Shown piece by piece: positions 20,701 through 29,413 of a DNA stretch of 57,052 bases. The DNA is from an uncultured Dietzia sp. (lineage in GTDB: Bacteria; Actinomycetota; Actinomycetes; Mycobacteriales; Mycobacteriaceae). Each line of letters opens with the position of its first letter. Position 1 is the first letter of the stretch. Under the pieces are notes generated by a model that ran no database searches, was not told the DNA's origin, and worked only from the letters and a program-made list of their open reading frames with translations. Made by a program: the position numbers and the translations under genes. Where the stretch lies: assembly GCF_937873725.1 (NCBI RefSeq), contig NZ_CALMYY010000124.1:1-57052 (forward strand), written 5' to 3'.

Positions 20701-21261
20701 GTTCGGTTCGAATCGACCAGGCGGCGCCTCAACGGCCAGCAGGCGGAGACCGTCGACCGCCTGCCCGGCGCCGCCGTGGGGGCCCTGGGTGGGAGGGGGC
20801 GGGGCGGCCTGGCCGCCCGCGCCGTGGCGCCGCGGGCGGGCGTCGCGCCGGCGACCGCCTACACCTACTTCTCCTCCAAGGGGCACCTCATCGCGGAGGT
20901 GTTCTGGCGCCGGCTGGACGACCACGTCACCGAGCCCGCCGCGGGCGGCACCACCGTCGACAGGGTGGTCGCGGTCCTGCGGGACGTCGCGCTCCTGCTG
21001 GCGGACGAGCCCGAACTGTCCTCCGCGGTCACCGCCGCCCTGTTGGGCGACGACCCGGAGGTCTCCCACCTGCGCGTCCGGATCGGCGCCGACATCCGTC
21101 GCCGCCTGGTGGACGCGCTGGGGGAGGAGAACGACGACGAGGTGGTCGGCGCCCTGGAGATGGTCTACGCCGGGGCGCTCGTCAGGGCGGGCATGGGCTA
21201 CGGCTCGTACTCCGACATGGCCGACGCGATCGAATCCGCCGCACGACTGATACTGAGGTGA
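20689..21261 (+). CDS. TetR/AcrR family regulator (Rv0767c-like)
   Basis: A 190-residue TetR-type regulator. The DNA-binding domain is N-terminal: LAARAVAPRAGVAPATAYTYF near residues 44-64 (key part AGVAPATAYTYFSSKGHL), the most conserved part of TetR proteins. The ligand domain follows (VVAVLRDVALLLADEPELSSAVTAALLG). The ATG at 20689 has no ribosome site, in line with leaderless transcription from the adjacent -10 box. It heads a plus-strand operon in which each of the next genes overlaps its neighbour's stop codon. It most likely represses itself and the divergent aldehyde dehydrogenase operon in response to a lipid-like ligand. The position equals Rv0767c. Confidence 0.85.
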   Translation: MSSDVRFESTRRRLNGQQAETVDRLPGAAVGALGGRGRGGLAARAVAPRAGVAPATAYTYFSSKGHLIAEVFWRRLDDHVTEPAAGGTTVDRVVAVLRDVALLLADEPELSSAVTAALLGDDPEVSHLRVRIGADIRRRLVDALGEENDDEVVGALEMVYAGALVRAGMGYGSYSDMADAIESAARLILR

Positions 21262-22484
21262 CCCCGGACATGACCACCGCGACCCAGGCCCCGCTCGTGT
21301 TCAGCCCGTACGACTACGCCGTGCACGAGGATCCGTATCCCCTCTACGCCCGCCTGCGCTCCGAGGCGCCGGTGTACCACAACCCGGACCTGGGCTTCTG
21401 GGCGCTGAGCCGGCACGCGGACGTCCGGGAGGCGTTCCGCGCCCCGGACGTGTTCTCCAACGCGATGGGCGTCTCGCTCGACCCGGCCGCGTACGGCCCG
21501 CACGCGTACAAGACCATGTCCTTCCTCGCGATGGACGATCCCCGCCACGCCCGCCTGCGCAAGCTGGTGAGCAAGGGGTTCACCGCCCGCCGCGTGGACG
21601 CGCTCACGGAGGGGATCGAGGCGATCTCCCGGCAGCACTGGGACGAGTGCCTGGCCAGGTCCCGGGACGGGGAGGCGTTCGACTTCGTCGACGACTACGC
21701 CGGCAAGCTCCCGATGGACGTCATCTCCGACCTCATGGGCGTCCCCGAGGCCGACCGGGCGGAGCTGCGCAGGCTCGCCGACCTCGTCATGCACCGCGAG
21801 GAGGGCGTGCAGGACGTGCCGCAGGACGCGATGGTCGCCGCGCTCGACCTCATCACCTACTACCAGGGGATGGTCGCCGAGCGTCGCAGGTCCCGCACCG
21901 GCGACCTCACCTCCGCCCTGCTCGACGCGGAGATCGACGGGGAACGCCTGGACGAGGACGAGATCCTGTCCTTCCTGTTCCTCATGGTGGTCGCCGGCAA
22001 CGAGACCACCACCAAGCTCCTCGCCAACGCCCTGTACTGGGGCCACGAGTACACGGACCAGTCCCGGGCGGTGATCGACGACCCCGACCTGGTGCCCGCG
22101 TGGGTCGAGGAGACCCTGCGCTTCGACACCTCCAGTCAGCTGGTGCTGCGGACCACGACCCGGGACGTCACCGTCCGCGACGTGACGATCCCCGCGGACC
22201 ACAAGGTCCTGCTCCTGATCGGGTCGGCCAACCGCGACGAGGAGGTGTTCCCCGACGGCGACACCTTCGACCTGGCCCGCGACACCGCGGCGAGCCTGAG
22301 CTTCGGCCAGGGTCCCCACTTCTGCCTGGGCGCGCACCTCGCCCGGCTGGAGGGCCGCGTCGCCCTGGACATGATCGCCCGCTCCGTGTCGGACTACGAG
22401 CTCCTCCCCGGCGCCGAGCGCGTGCACTCCTCCAACGTCCGTGGGTTCGCCCACCTCCCGATGCGAGTCGAGGTCCGAGGATGA
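21258..22484 (+). CDS. Cytochrome P450, CYP123-like
   Basis: A 408-residue soluble bacterial P450. The I-helix oxygen motif is AGNETT near residue 248, the K-helix ExxR is EETLRFD, and the haem loop FGQGPHFCLG holds the proximal Cys356. It starts with GTG at 21258 overlapping the tetR stop (GTGA); ATG at 21270 is an alternative. By order (TetR, P450, SDR, CYP51, ferredoxin) it corresponds to Rv0766c (CYP123) of M. tuberculosis. It hydroxylates an unknown hydrophobic substrate, probably with electrons from the 3Fe-4S ferredoxin encoded downstream. Confidence 0.85.
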   Translation: MTPDMTTATQAPLVFSPYDYAVHEDPYPLYARLRSEAPVYHNPDLGFWALSRHADVREAFRAPDVFSNAMGVSLDPAAYGPHAYKTMSFLAMDDPRHARLRKLVSKGFTARRVDALTEGIEAISRQHWDECLARSRDGEAFDFVDDYAGKLPMDVISDLMGVPEADRAELRRLADLVMHREEGVQDVPQDAMVAALDLITYYQGMVAERRRSRTGDLTSALLDAEIDGERLDEDEILSFLFLMVVAGNETTTKLLANALYWGHEYTDQSRAVIDDPDLVPAWVEETLRFDTSSQLVLRTTTRDVTVRDVTIPADHKVLLLIGSANRDEEVFPDGDTFDLARDTAASLSFGQGPHFCLGAHLARLEGRVALDMIARSVSDYELLPGAERVHSSNVRGFAHLPMRVEVRG

Positions 22485-23275
22485 GCCTGAGGTTCCCCGC
22501 GCAGCGGGACGTCGGCGACAGGCCCGCGCTGGTCACCGGTGCGTCGTCGGGTATCGGTCGGGCGTCCGCGGAGGCGCTGGCCGCCCTCGGCCACCCCGTC
22601 GTGGTGGGAGCCCGCCGGGCGGACCGCCTCGACGAGCTGGTCGGCCGGATCCGCGACGCCGGGGGGGAGGCCACCGCCCACCCCGTCGACGTGACCAGCT
22701 CCGACTCCGTCACCGAGTTCGTCGCCGCGGCGGGCCGGGCGTACGGGCCGCCCGAGGTCCTGGTCTCCAGCGCCGGCACCCTGATCATGGCCCGGGTCTG
22801 GGAGATGGACCCGGACGACTTCGCCTCCCAGATCGACATCCACCTGCTCTCCGTGCAGAGGCTGCTCCACGCCGTGATCCCCGGGATGGTCGAGCGTCGC
22901 CGGGGGGACGTGGTGCTCATCGGCTCCGACGTCGCGTACACCGCCCGCCCCCGCTCCGGCGCGTACGTCGCCGCCAAGGCCGGACTGGAGCGGATGGCCC
23001 ACCAGGCGCGCAAGGAGCTGGAGGGCACGGGCATCCGGCTCGGTGTGGTCCGCCCCGGACCGGTGATGACCGAGATGGGGACCGAATTCGATCCCGAGAC
23101 GGCCGAGGCCGTCATCAACGACTGGGTCAAGCACGGACTCGGCCGCCACCCGCGGATGTGCAAGCCCGCCGACCTCGCCCGGGGGGTCACCGCCATGGTG
23201 TCGATGCCCCGCGGCGCCCAGATCACCGAGCTGGAGATCCAGCCGGAGGCCCCCATCGAGGAGGACTACTCGTGA
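22481..23275 (+). CDS. Short-chain dehydrogenase/reductase (Rv0765c-like)
   Basis: A 264-residue SDR lying between two P450 genes and overlapping both (ATGA at 22481-22484, GTGA at 23272-23275). It has PALVTGASSGIGRASAE (residues 15-31), VVVGARRADRL with the arginine pair that usually signals NADP(H), LVSSAGT in place of NNAG, and the catalytic S and YVAAK (Y then K four residues later). Its fixed place in the P450 cluster implies that it oxidises or reduces a P450 product. It corresponds to Rv0765c by position. Confidence 0.87.
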   Translation: MSLRFPAQRDVGDRPALVTGASSGIGRASAEALAALGHPVVVGARRADRLDELVGRIRDAGGEATAHPVDVTSSDSVTEFVAAAGRAYGPPEVLVSSAGTLIMARVWEMDPDDFASQIDIHLLSVQRLLHAVIPGMVERRRGDVVLIGSDVAYTARPRSGAYVAAKAGLERMAHQARKELEGTGIRLGVVRPGPVMTEMGTEFDPETAEAVINDWVKHGLGRHPRMCKPADLARGVTAMVSMPRGAQITELEIQPEAPIEEDYS

Positions 23276-24654
23276 CCGGTACCGACATCCCCACCGATCT
23301 CTCCGAACTGAGAGAACCCGAGAGGGTCTCCGGTGGCGAGGGCGAGCTCGGCCACATGGACGAGCTCCGCACCGACCCGATCGGCCTGTTCTGGCGGGTG
23401 CGCGAGGAGTGCGGCGACCTGGGGATCTTCCGGATCGCCGACCGTGACATCTGCCTGGCCTCGGGCGCGGCCGCCAACGAGGCCTTCTTCCGCGCCCCCG
23501 ACGAGTCGCTCGACCAGGCCGCCGCCTACCCCTTCATGACCCCGGTGTTCGGCGAGGGCGTGGTGTTCGACGCCAGCCCCGAGCGCCGCTCGGAGATGCT
23601 GCACAACCAGGCGCTGCGCGGCGAGCACATGCGCCAGCACGCCGTCACCATCCCGCGCGAGGTCCGGCGCATGGTGGCCGAGTGGGGGGACGAGGGCGAG
23701 ATCGACCTGCTCGAGTGGTTCTCCGAGCTCACCATCTACACCTCCTCCGCGTGCCTGATCGGCCCGAAGTTCCGGGAGGAGCTCGACGCCCGGTTCGCGC
23801 ACCTGTACCACGACCTCGAACAGGGCACCGACCCCCACGCGTACATCGACGCCTACGCCGACATCCCCGCCTTCCGGAAGCGCGACGCCGCCCGTGCCGG
23901 ACTGGTCGAGCTGGTCTCGGAGATCATGGACGCGCGGATCGCCCACCCGCCGGCGGACAAGGAGGACCGGGACCTGCTCGACGTGCTGGTCTCGGTGCGG
24001 AACGAGGACGGCACCCACCGCTTCACCCCGGACGAGGTCACCGGCATCTTCATCTCGATGATGTTCGCCGGCCACCACACCACCTCCGGCACGAGCGCGT
24101 GGATGCTCATCGAGCTGCTCAAGCACCGGGACTACCTGGCCGAGGTCGTGGCCGAGCTCGACGAGGTCTACGCGGACGGCGCCGAGTACAGCTTCGGTGC
24201 CCTGCGGCAGATGCCCAAGGTGGAGAACGCGCTCAAGGAGACGTTGCGGCTGCACCCGCCGCTCATCATCCTCATGCGCGTCGCCCAGGAGGAGGTGAAG
24301 ATCGGCGACCACGTCGTCCACGCCGGCCAGACCGTCGCCGCGTCGCCGGCCGTGTCCAACAGGCTCCCCGAGGACTTCCCCGACGCCGACGCCTTCGACC
24401 CGGACCGCTACGCGGAGCCGCGCCAGGAGGACATCGTCAACCGGTGGACGTGGATCCCCTTCGGCGCCGGCCGTCACCGCTGCGTGGGTGCCGCGTTCGC
24501 CCAGCTGCAGATCAAGGCCATCTTCTCGATCCTGCTCCGCGAGTTCGAGTTCGAGCTGGCGCAGCCCGCGGAGAGCTACCACAACGACCACTCGAAGATG
24601 GTCGTCCAGCTGGCCCAGCCGTGCAAGGTCCGCTACCGCCGGAGGCGGAGCTGA
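23272..24654 (+). CDS. cyp51: Cytochrome P450 CYP51 (sterol 14-alpha-demethylase family)
   Basis: A 460-residue P450 very close in sequence to mycobacterial CYP51. Diagnostic features are MMFAGHHTTSGTSAW in the I-helix (His-Thr-Thr typical of CYP51), KETLRLHPP (ExxR), the haem loop FGAGRHRCVG with Cys404, and the C-terminal NDHSKMVVQLAQP. CYP51 removes the 14-alpha methyl group of sterols in eukaryotes; most actinobacteria make no sterols and the natural substrate there is unsettled. The GTG start overlaps the SDR stop, and the ferredoxin gene starts within its own stop (TGATG). The N-terminus is about 9 residues longer than the M. tuberculosis protein (451). Confidence 0.95.
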   Translation: MTGTDIPTDLSELREPERVSGGEGELGHMDELRTDPIGLFWRVREECGDLGIFRIADRDICLASGAAANEAFFRAPDESLDQAAAYPFMTPVFGEGVVFDASPERRSEMLHNQALRGEHMRQHAVTIPREVRRMVAEWGDEGEIDLLEWFSELTIYTSSACLIGPKFREELDARFAHLYHDLEQGTDPHAYIDAYADIPAFRKRDAARAGLVELVSEIMDARIAHPPADKEDRDLLDVLVSVRNEDGTHRFTPDEVTGIFISMMFAGHHTTSGTSAWMLIELLKHRDYLAEVVAELDEVYADGAEYSFGALRQMPKVENALKETLRLHPPLIILMRVAQEEVKIGDHVVHAGQTVAASPAVSNRLPEDFPDADAFDPDRYAEPRQEDIVNRWTWIPFGAGRHRCVGAAFAQLQIKAIFSILLREFEFELAQPAESYHNDHSKMVVQLAQPCKVRYRRRRS

Positions 24655-24890
24655 TGGCCGAGCCGACGCCGATACGAGTCGAGGTGGACTTCGATCTCTG
24701 CCAGGGGCACGCCGAGTGCCAGGCCGAGGCCCCCGAGTGGTTCACCGTGGGCAAGGGCCCCGAGGCCAAGGTCCGCGCCCGGCGCGGCGCGATCCCGGAC
24801 GACCACCTCGAGGCCGTCAGGGCCGCGGTGAAGTACTGCCCGACCCAGGCACTCCGCCTGGTCCACGACGATGCAAACCCACAGGAGTGA
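24654..24890 (+). CDS. 3Fe-4S-type ferredoxin, CYP51 redox partner (Rv0763c-like)
   Basis: A 78-residue ferredoxin. The cluster ligands are C16, C22 and C62 in CQGHAEC and YCPTQ; the usual second cysteine of a 4Fe-4S site is replaced by His19 (CxxHxxC...CP), as in P450-linked 3Fe-4S ferredoxins. It starts inside the cyp51 stop codon, so the two are translationally coupled. It should deliver electrons from a ferredoxin reductase, not encoded here, to CYP51 and perhaps to the CYP123-like enzyme. Confidence 0.92.
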   Translation: MAEPTPIRVEVDFDLCQGHAECQAEAPEWFTVGKGPEAKVRARRGAIPDDHLEAVRAAVKYCPTQALRLVHDDANPQE

Positions 24891-24895
24891 GTGAC

Positions 24896-25471
24896 GTGAC
24901 CCGATACGACCGTGCCGAGATCGCCGAGTTCGTGCAGCGCTGGGTGGAGGCCAACGCGGAGTGCGAGCGCAACAAGGACTGGACGCCGCTGGCCGATTTC
25001 TATGCCGAGGACGCCACGTACGGCTGGAACTACGGGACCAAGGACGACTTCATGGCCGTCGGCCGTGACGAGATCCGTGACGTCGCGCTGGGCCAGGAGA
25101 TGGCCGGGCTCGACGGCTGGGAGTACCCCTACATCCGGACCATCATCGACCCCGAGACGGGCGACGTGCTGTGCCTGTGGAAGCAGATCGCCCGGGACAC
25201 CGTCGACCCCGCGACCGGCACGCCCTACGAGGTGCACGGGCTCGGCGGCTCCTGGTTCCTCTACAACGGGAACGGGCAGTGGGCGTGGCACCGGGACTTC
25301 TTCGACTTCGGCAATGTGGTGGACCTGTTCATGCGGATGTACGAGGCCGACGCGCTCACCGACTCCATGAAGAAGCGGTTCGAGGCGGCCGGCGACAAGC
25401 CGGCGGGCTGGTACCGGATCGAGGACAGCCCGGCACCGCTCTGGCCGGTCTCCGGACCGGACGAGGTCTGA
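24896..25471 (+). CDS. NTF2-like (SnoaL-type) protein, position of Rv0762c
   Basis: A 191-residue protein with an NTF2-like cone fold: an N-terminal helix AEIAEFVQRWVEANAE, then LADFYAEDATYGWN, a long helix pair, and beta strands IARDTVDPATGTPYEVHGLGGSWF and GQWAWHRDFFDFGN. NTF2-like proteins include ketosteroid isomerases and polyketide cyclases; here conserved His and Asp residues (WHRDFFDFG) could be catalytic. The GTG at 24896 follows the ferredoxin stop by 5 bases with ACAGGAG upstream. It matches Rv0762c by order, a protein of unknown function. A role as isomerase, hydratase or substrate-binding partner of the P450s is inference. Confidence 0.7.
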   Translation: MTRYDRAEIAEFVQRWVEANAECERNKDWTPLADFYAEDATYGWNYGTKDDFMAVGRDEIRDVALGQEMAGLDGWEYPYIRTIIDPETGDVLCLWKQIARDTVDPATGTPYEVHGLGGSWFLYNGNGQWAWHRDFFDFGNVVDLFMRMYEADALTDSMKKRFEAAGDKPAGWYRIEDSPAPLWPVSGPDEV

Positions 25472-25476
25472 TCCCG

Positions 25477-26760
25477 GTGCCCGCCGCCGGCCCGACCGGG
25501 TCCCGCGATCCACTCGACTCCCTCGGTCACGCCACCCTCGCCCGCCTGGTGCCCGAACTGCTGCTCATCGGCCAGCTCATCGACCGCGCCGGGATGCCCG
25601 CCCTGCTCGGGGAGTTCGGCGTGGACGGGATGCGGGACGTCGCGATCGAGGAATGGCAGGCGGCGAGCCCGCACTACACCCGACGCATGAAGACGGCGCT
25701 GGGGATCACCGGCGACGGTGTGGCCGAGATATTCAAGGGCTTCCAGCTGGACGTGGGCGCGCCGCCGGAGTTCATGGATTTCCGGTACGGGGTGACCGAC
25801 CACGACCACGGCGAGTTCTGGCTGGACCACTGCGGCGCGCTCATGGACGTCGAGCCCATGGGGGACCGGCTGGTGACCACGATGTGTCACGACATCGAGG
25901 ACCCCACCTTCCCCGCCACCGCGCTGGCCACCAACCCGCGCGCGGTGGTCGAGCCGATCCACCGCCCACCGCGCAGTCCCGAGGGCCGGACCCCGCACTG
26001 TCACTGGACGGTGCGGATCGACCCCGACGCCGAGCCGGCCACGCTCCCGGGCCCGGCGGTCGAGGCGGCGTCGAGCCGGCTCATCGGCTTCCGCTTCGCC
26101 CCGCCCGCCCCCGGTGACACCGCTGGCCAGGGGGCGCTCGACGACTACGCCGGCCCCCTGCTGACCGACCTGGTGTTCTCGGACTTCACCTCGGCCGCGC
26201 TCATCCGGATCCTGCGCGAGGTCTACCTCCAGATGCACCTCCTCGCGGTGGGCTTCCACCAGTCGGTGCGGCGGCGCTCGGACGCCGAGACGGCCGATCG
26301 CCTGCTGGCCTACCAGGCCACCGGCATCGCCGGCGTCGCCGCCGGGCGGCTCCGGGACGCGCTCGGTGCGGACGGCGGCGCGCGCGGGCTCGAGAGGGTC
26401 CTCGCCGTGCACCCCCTGGCGGGACCCGCCGCGTACACCGGCTTCTCCTCGGAGGTCTCGGCGGACGGCGCGTCGCTCGCCGTCAGGTGGGACACGCGCG
26501 CGGACGGCTTCGCCGACGACACCTGGCTCCCGCTGCTCGCCCGGGACGGGTTGCGTCCGCTGGCCGCGGCGGCGCAGGCCGTCGACCCGCGCTGGACCGT
26601 GGAACGCGTCCCCTCCGACGGCTCCGGGGTGGAGGCGGTGCTGCGCCTGGGCGACGAGCCGGCGAGGGAGTCCGACGAGGTGGCCGTGACCCGGATCAGC
26701 ACCGGCGCGGCGTTCACCTTCGGCCCCACCCGCACCCCGCTGCCCATCACCCCGGTCTGA
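25477..26760 (+). CDS. Conserved actinobacterial protein of unknown function, 427 residues
   Basis: I do not recognise this family. The protein has no signal peptide, membrane segment or nucleotide-binding loop. The middle contains an unusual His/Asp/Cys-rich stretch, YGVTDHDHGEFWLDHCGALMD near residues 107-128 (key residues D, H, D, H, H, C), followed by TMCHDIEDPTF and HCHWTVRIDP, which could bind a metal. The GTG at 25477 is 5 bases after the NTF2 gene, and a FadD-like ligase follows after 62 bases. Its setting between P450 genes and an acyl-CoA ligase suggests a lipid-directed enzyme, perhaps a hydrolase, but nothing stronger can be said. Confidence 0.55.
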   Translation: MPAAGPTGSRDPLDSLGHATLARLVPELLLIGQLIDRAGMPALLGEFGVDGMRDVAIEEWQAASPHYTRRMKTALGITGDGVAEIFKGFQLDVGAPPEFMDFRYGVTDHDHGEFWLDHCGALMDVEPMGDRLVTTMCHDIEDPTFPATALATNPRAVVEPIHRPPRSPEGRTPHCHWTVRIDPDAEPATLPGPAVEAASSRLIGFRFAPPAPGDTAGQGALDDYAGPLLTDLVFSDFTSAALIRILREVYLQMHLLAVGFHQSVRRRSDAETADRLLAYQATGIAGVAAGRLRDALGADGGARGLERVLAVHPLAGPAAYTGFSSEVSADGASLAVRWDTRADGFADDTWLPLLARDGLRPLAAAAQAVDPRWTVERVPSDGSGVEAVLRLGDEPARESDEVAVTRISTGAAFTFGPTRTPLPITPV

Positions 26761-26822
26761 CAGCAGCCCGTCCGAGATCGACCCGACCGGGATCGATCGA
26801 GCCCCGTCCCGGAGGACACCGC

Positions 26823-28484
26823 ATGGCACACAACCTGGCCGACCTCTTCGAACACGCCGCCGACGTCTACGGCGACGACCGACTCGCCGTGGTGGAGGAC
26901 GAGCGCCGGCTCACCTACGCCGACCTCGAGGCCGAGGCCAACCGCTGGGCCGACGCGCTGTCCTCGCTCGGGGTGGGGGCCGGCGACCACGTGGGCGTGC
27001 ACCTGCGCAACGGCGTCGACTGCATGGCGCTCATCCTGGGCGTGCTCAAGCTCCGGGCGGTGACCGTGAGCATCAACTACCGCTACTCGGGGCCGGAACT
27101 GCGCTACCTCTACGACTACTCGGACACCAGCGTCCTGGTCTTCCACCGCGAGTTCGGCGCGGCGGTGACCGACGCCGTGCGGGGGCTCGACGCCCTCCGG
27201 CACACCATCGTGGTGGAGGACGGCTCCGGCGTCGACCCGCTGCCGGAGGGGACCCTCGAGGCGCGGGGGATCCTCGACGCCGCCTCCGCCGAGCGACCGG
27301 CGGTGGAGCGCAGCGCCGACGACCTCTACCTGGTCTTCACCGGCGGGACCACGGGCAAACCCAAGGGCGTGATGTGGCGCCAGGAGGACCTGTGGCGGAG
27401 CCTCGGTGGCGGCTCCGACTACACCACCGGCGAGCCGGTGCCCGACGAGTACCACCAGTCCCGGTCCGGCCTCGGCGGCGACCCCCTGCGCTACCTCATC
27501 CTGCTCCCGCTCATCCACACCTCGGGCATCATGCCGAGCTTCACCGGGCTGTTCGCCGGCGGAACGATGCACTACCTCCCGCACTTCAGGGCGGACGAGG
27601 CGCTGGAGGAGATCCGGAGCGAGCGGATCCAGGTGGCGGTGGTGGCCGGCGACGCCATGGTCCGGCCGCTGGTGGAGCGGATGCGGCAGACCGGTGCCGA
27701 CACCTCGAGCATGTTCATGATCTCGTCCGGGGCCGCGTTGTTCTCGCCCTCGGTCAAGGCGGACCTGCTGGGGCTGCGGCCCGACCTCATGATCATGGAC
27801 GCCTTCGGCTCCTCCGAGAGCGGCTTCGGCGGACTGGGCGTGGTGACCAAGGCGAACCTCGACGACGGCTCCCTGTTCGCCGACCACGGACCCCGGATCC
27901 CGCGCGGCACCACCCTCCAGCTGGTGGACGACCTCGACGACCCCCTGCCCGACGACTCCGGCGAGATCGGGTGGATCGTCAAGAGCGGGTACCAGCCCGG
28001 CGGCTACTACAAGGACGAGGCCAAGACCGCCGAGACCTTCCGGGAGATCGCCGGGAGCCGGCGGGTGTTCACCGGCGACCGCGGGCGCTATGACGGCCCG
28101 GACACGATCATCATGCTCGGCCGGGCCAGCCAGGTCATCAACTCCGGTGGCGAGAAGATCTTCGCCGAGGAGGTCGAGGCCGCGCTCAAGGCCGTGGACG
28201 GGATCGAGGACGCCGTGGTCCTGGGGGTCCCCGACGAGCGCTTCGGGCACCGTGTCGGCGCGGTGGTCCAGTGGGCGGACGGGTACCCCGCCGACGGGGG
28301 CGCGGGTCACCTCGAGGCGGTGGGCACCGCCCTGCGCGGGCACCTGGCCGGCTTCAAGATCCCCGTGGCGTACTGGGTGGTCGACGAGGTCGAGCGGCAC
28401 CCCAGCAGCAAGACCGACTACGGGTGGGCGCGCCGCCTGGTCGCGGACAGGTCGCCCGACCACGACCGGCGCGCCACCGCGTGA
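26823..28484 (+). CDS. Acyl-CoA synthetase, FadD19/FadD3-like
   Basis: A 553-residue adenylate-forming enzyme that would activate a carboxylic acid with ATP and join it to CoA. The P-loop is FTGGTTGKPKGVMW near residue 172; the next motifs are LPLIHTSG, DAFGSSESGFGG, GDRGRYDGPDTIIMLGR (hinge region) and the C-terminal SSKTDYGWAR, with the lysine that completes adenylation. Wording of these motifs is closest to FadD19-type ligases of steroid side-chain degradation in mycobacteria. The ATG at 26823 has GGAGG upstream. The downstream SDR overlaps the stop codon. Placement after the CYP51 block suggests activation of a P450-derived acid. Confidence 0.88.
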   Translation: MAHNLADLFEHAADVYGDDRLAVVEDERRLTYADLEAEANRWADALSSLGVGAGDHVGVHLRNGVDCMALILGVLKLRAVTVSINYRYSGPELRYLYDYSDTSVLVFHREFGAAVTDAVRGLDALRHTIVVEDGSGVDPLPEGTLEARGILDAASAERPAVERSADDLYLVFTGGTTGKPKGVMWRQEDLWRSLGGGSDYTTGEPVPDEYHQSRSGLGGDPLRYLILLPLIHTSGIMPSFTGLFAGGTMHYLPHFRADEALEEIRSERIQVAVVAGDAMVRPLVERMRQTGADTSSMFMISSGAALFSPSVKADLLGLRPDLMIMDAFGSSESGFGGLGVVTKANLDDGSLFADHGPRIPRGTTLQLVDDLDDPLPDDSGEIGWIVKSGYQPGGYYKDEAKTAETFREIAGSRRVFTGDRGRYDGPDTIIMLGRASQVINSGGEKIFAEEVEAALKAVDGIEDAVVLGVPDERFGHRVGAVVQWADGYPADGGAGHLEAVGTALRGHLAGFKIPVAYWVVDEVERHPSSKTDYGWARRLVADRSPDHDRRATA

Positions 28485-29362
28485 CGGGCCTGCGGCTCGA
28501 CGGCCGGGCCTTTGCCGTCACCGGGTCCTCCCGCGGCATCGGCGCGGCCGTCGCCGGCGACCTGGCCGCCCGTGGGGCGGACGTGGTGCTCAACGGGCGC
28601 GACGAGCGGGCGCTGGAGCGCCGGGTCGCCGAGCTCTCCGCCCGATCCGACGGGCGGGTCGTGGGGATCCCCGGATCGGCCCACCAACCCGCGGTCGCCG
28701 AGGCCCTGCTCGAGGCGGCGGCGGCCGGCGGCTCGGAGGTGGCCGGCCTCATCACGTGCGCCGGGGTGGCCGAGCCCGCGGGCTCGTCGATCCTCACCGT
28801 GTCCCACGAGGAGTTCGCCGACCTCATGGACGCCCACCTCGGGTCCGTGTTCGCCACCTGCCGCGTCTTCGCGCCGCACTTCGCGGCCGCCGGGGCGGGG
28901 GCGATCGTCACCACGTCGTCGTTCGCGTGGAAGGGCGACTACGGCGGCACCGGATACCCCGCGGGCAAGGGCGCGGTCACCTCGCTCACCCTGGCGATCG
29001 CCGCCGAGCTCGCCGAGCACGGGGTGCGCGCCAACGTCGTGTGCCCCGGCGCGCGGACCAGGTTGTCGAGTGGCCCCGACTACGACGAGCAGATCCGCGA
29101 GCTGGGGCGCAGGGGGATGCTCGACGAGCTGACCGTGGCCGGCGCGCTGGACCCCGCGGGGCCCGAGTACGTGGCACCCCTCTACACCTATCTCGTCTCC
29201 GACCTCGCGGACGGCGTCACCGGCGGGGTCTTCGCCGGATCCGGCGGGTTCATCGGGCGCTTCCCGGCGCCGGACGCGCAGATCCTGGCCTACCGCGACT
29301 TCCACGCGAGCCCGCCGTGGACCCCCGAGGAGATCGACGGGATGGTGCGGTCCGGCCGGTGA
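28481..29362 (+). CDS. Short-chain dehydrogenase/reductase
   Basis: A 293-residue SDR and last gene of the long plus-strand operon. It has FAVTGSSRGIGAAVAG (residues about 10-25), VVLNGRDERAL (basic residue after beta-2, NADP-type), GLITCAGVAEP, catalytic TSS and YPAGK, then NVVCPGARTRLSSG and a 60-residue C-terminal extension. GTGA at 28481-28484 overlaps the ligase stop, so it is coupled to it. It probably acts as a beta-hydroxyacyl-CoA or similar dehydrogenase following CoA activation. This gene, the ligase and the 427-residue protein are extra relative to the Rv0761c-Rv0767c block. Confidence 0.85.
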   Translation: MTGLRLDGRAFAVTGSSRGIGAAVAGDLAARGADVVLNGRDERALERRVAELSARSDGRVVGIPGSAHQPAVAEALLEAAAAGGSEVAGLITCAGVAEPAGSSILTVSHEEFADLMDAHLGSVFATCRVFAPHFAAAGAGAIVTTSSFAWKGDYGGTGYPAGKGAVTSLTLAIAAELAEHGVRANVVCPGARTRLSSGPDYDEQIRELGRRGMLDELTVAGALDPAGPEYVAPLYTYLVSDLADGVTGGVFAGSGGFIGRFPAPDAQILAYRDFHASPPWTPEEIDGMVRSGR

Positions 29363-29394
29363 CCGCGGGCCTCAGGGCCACGGTCCACCCGGCG

Positions 29395-29413
29395 GAGGGC
29401 TCTGAACGCCCTC
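29395..29413. terminator. Small hairpin at convergent gene ends
   Basis: GAGGGC (29395-29400) pairs with GCCCTC (29408-29413) around a 7-base loop, between the SDR stop and the minus-strand ligase stop. The stem is short, so this is a modest call. Confidence 0.45.
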
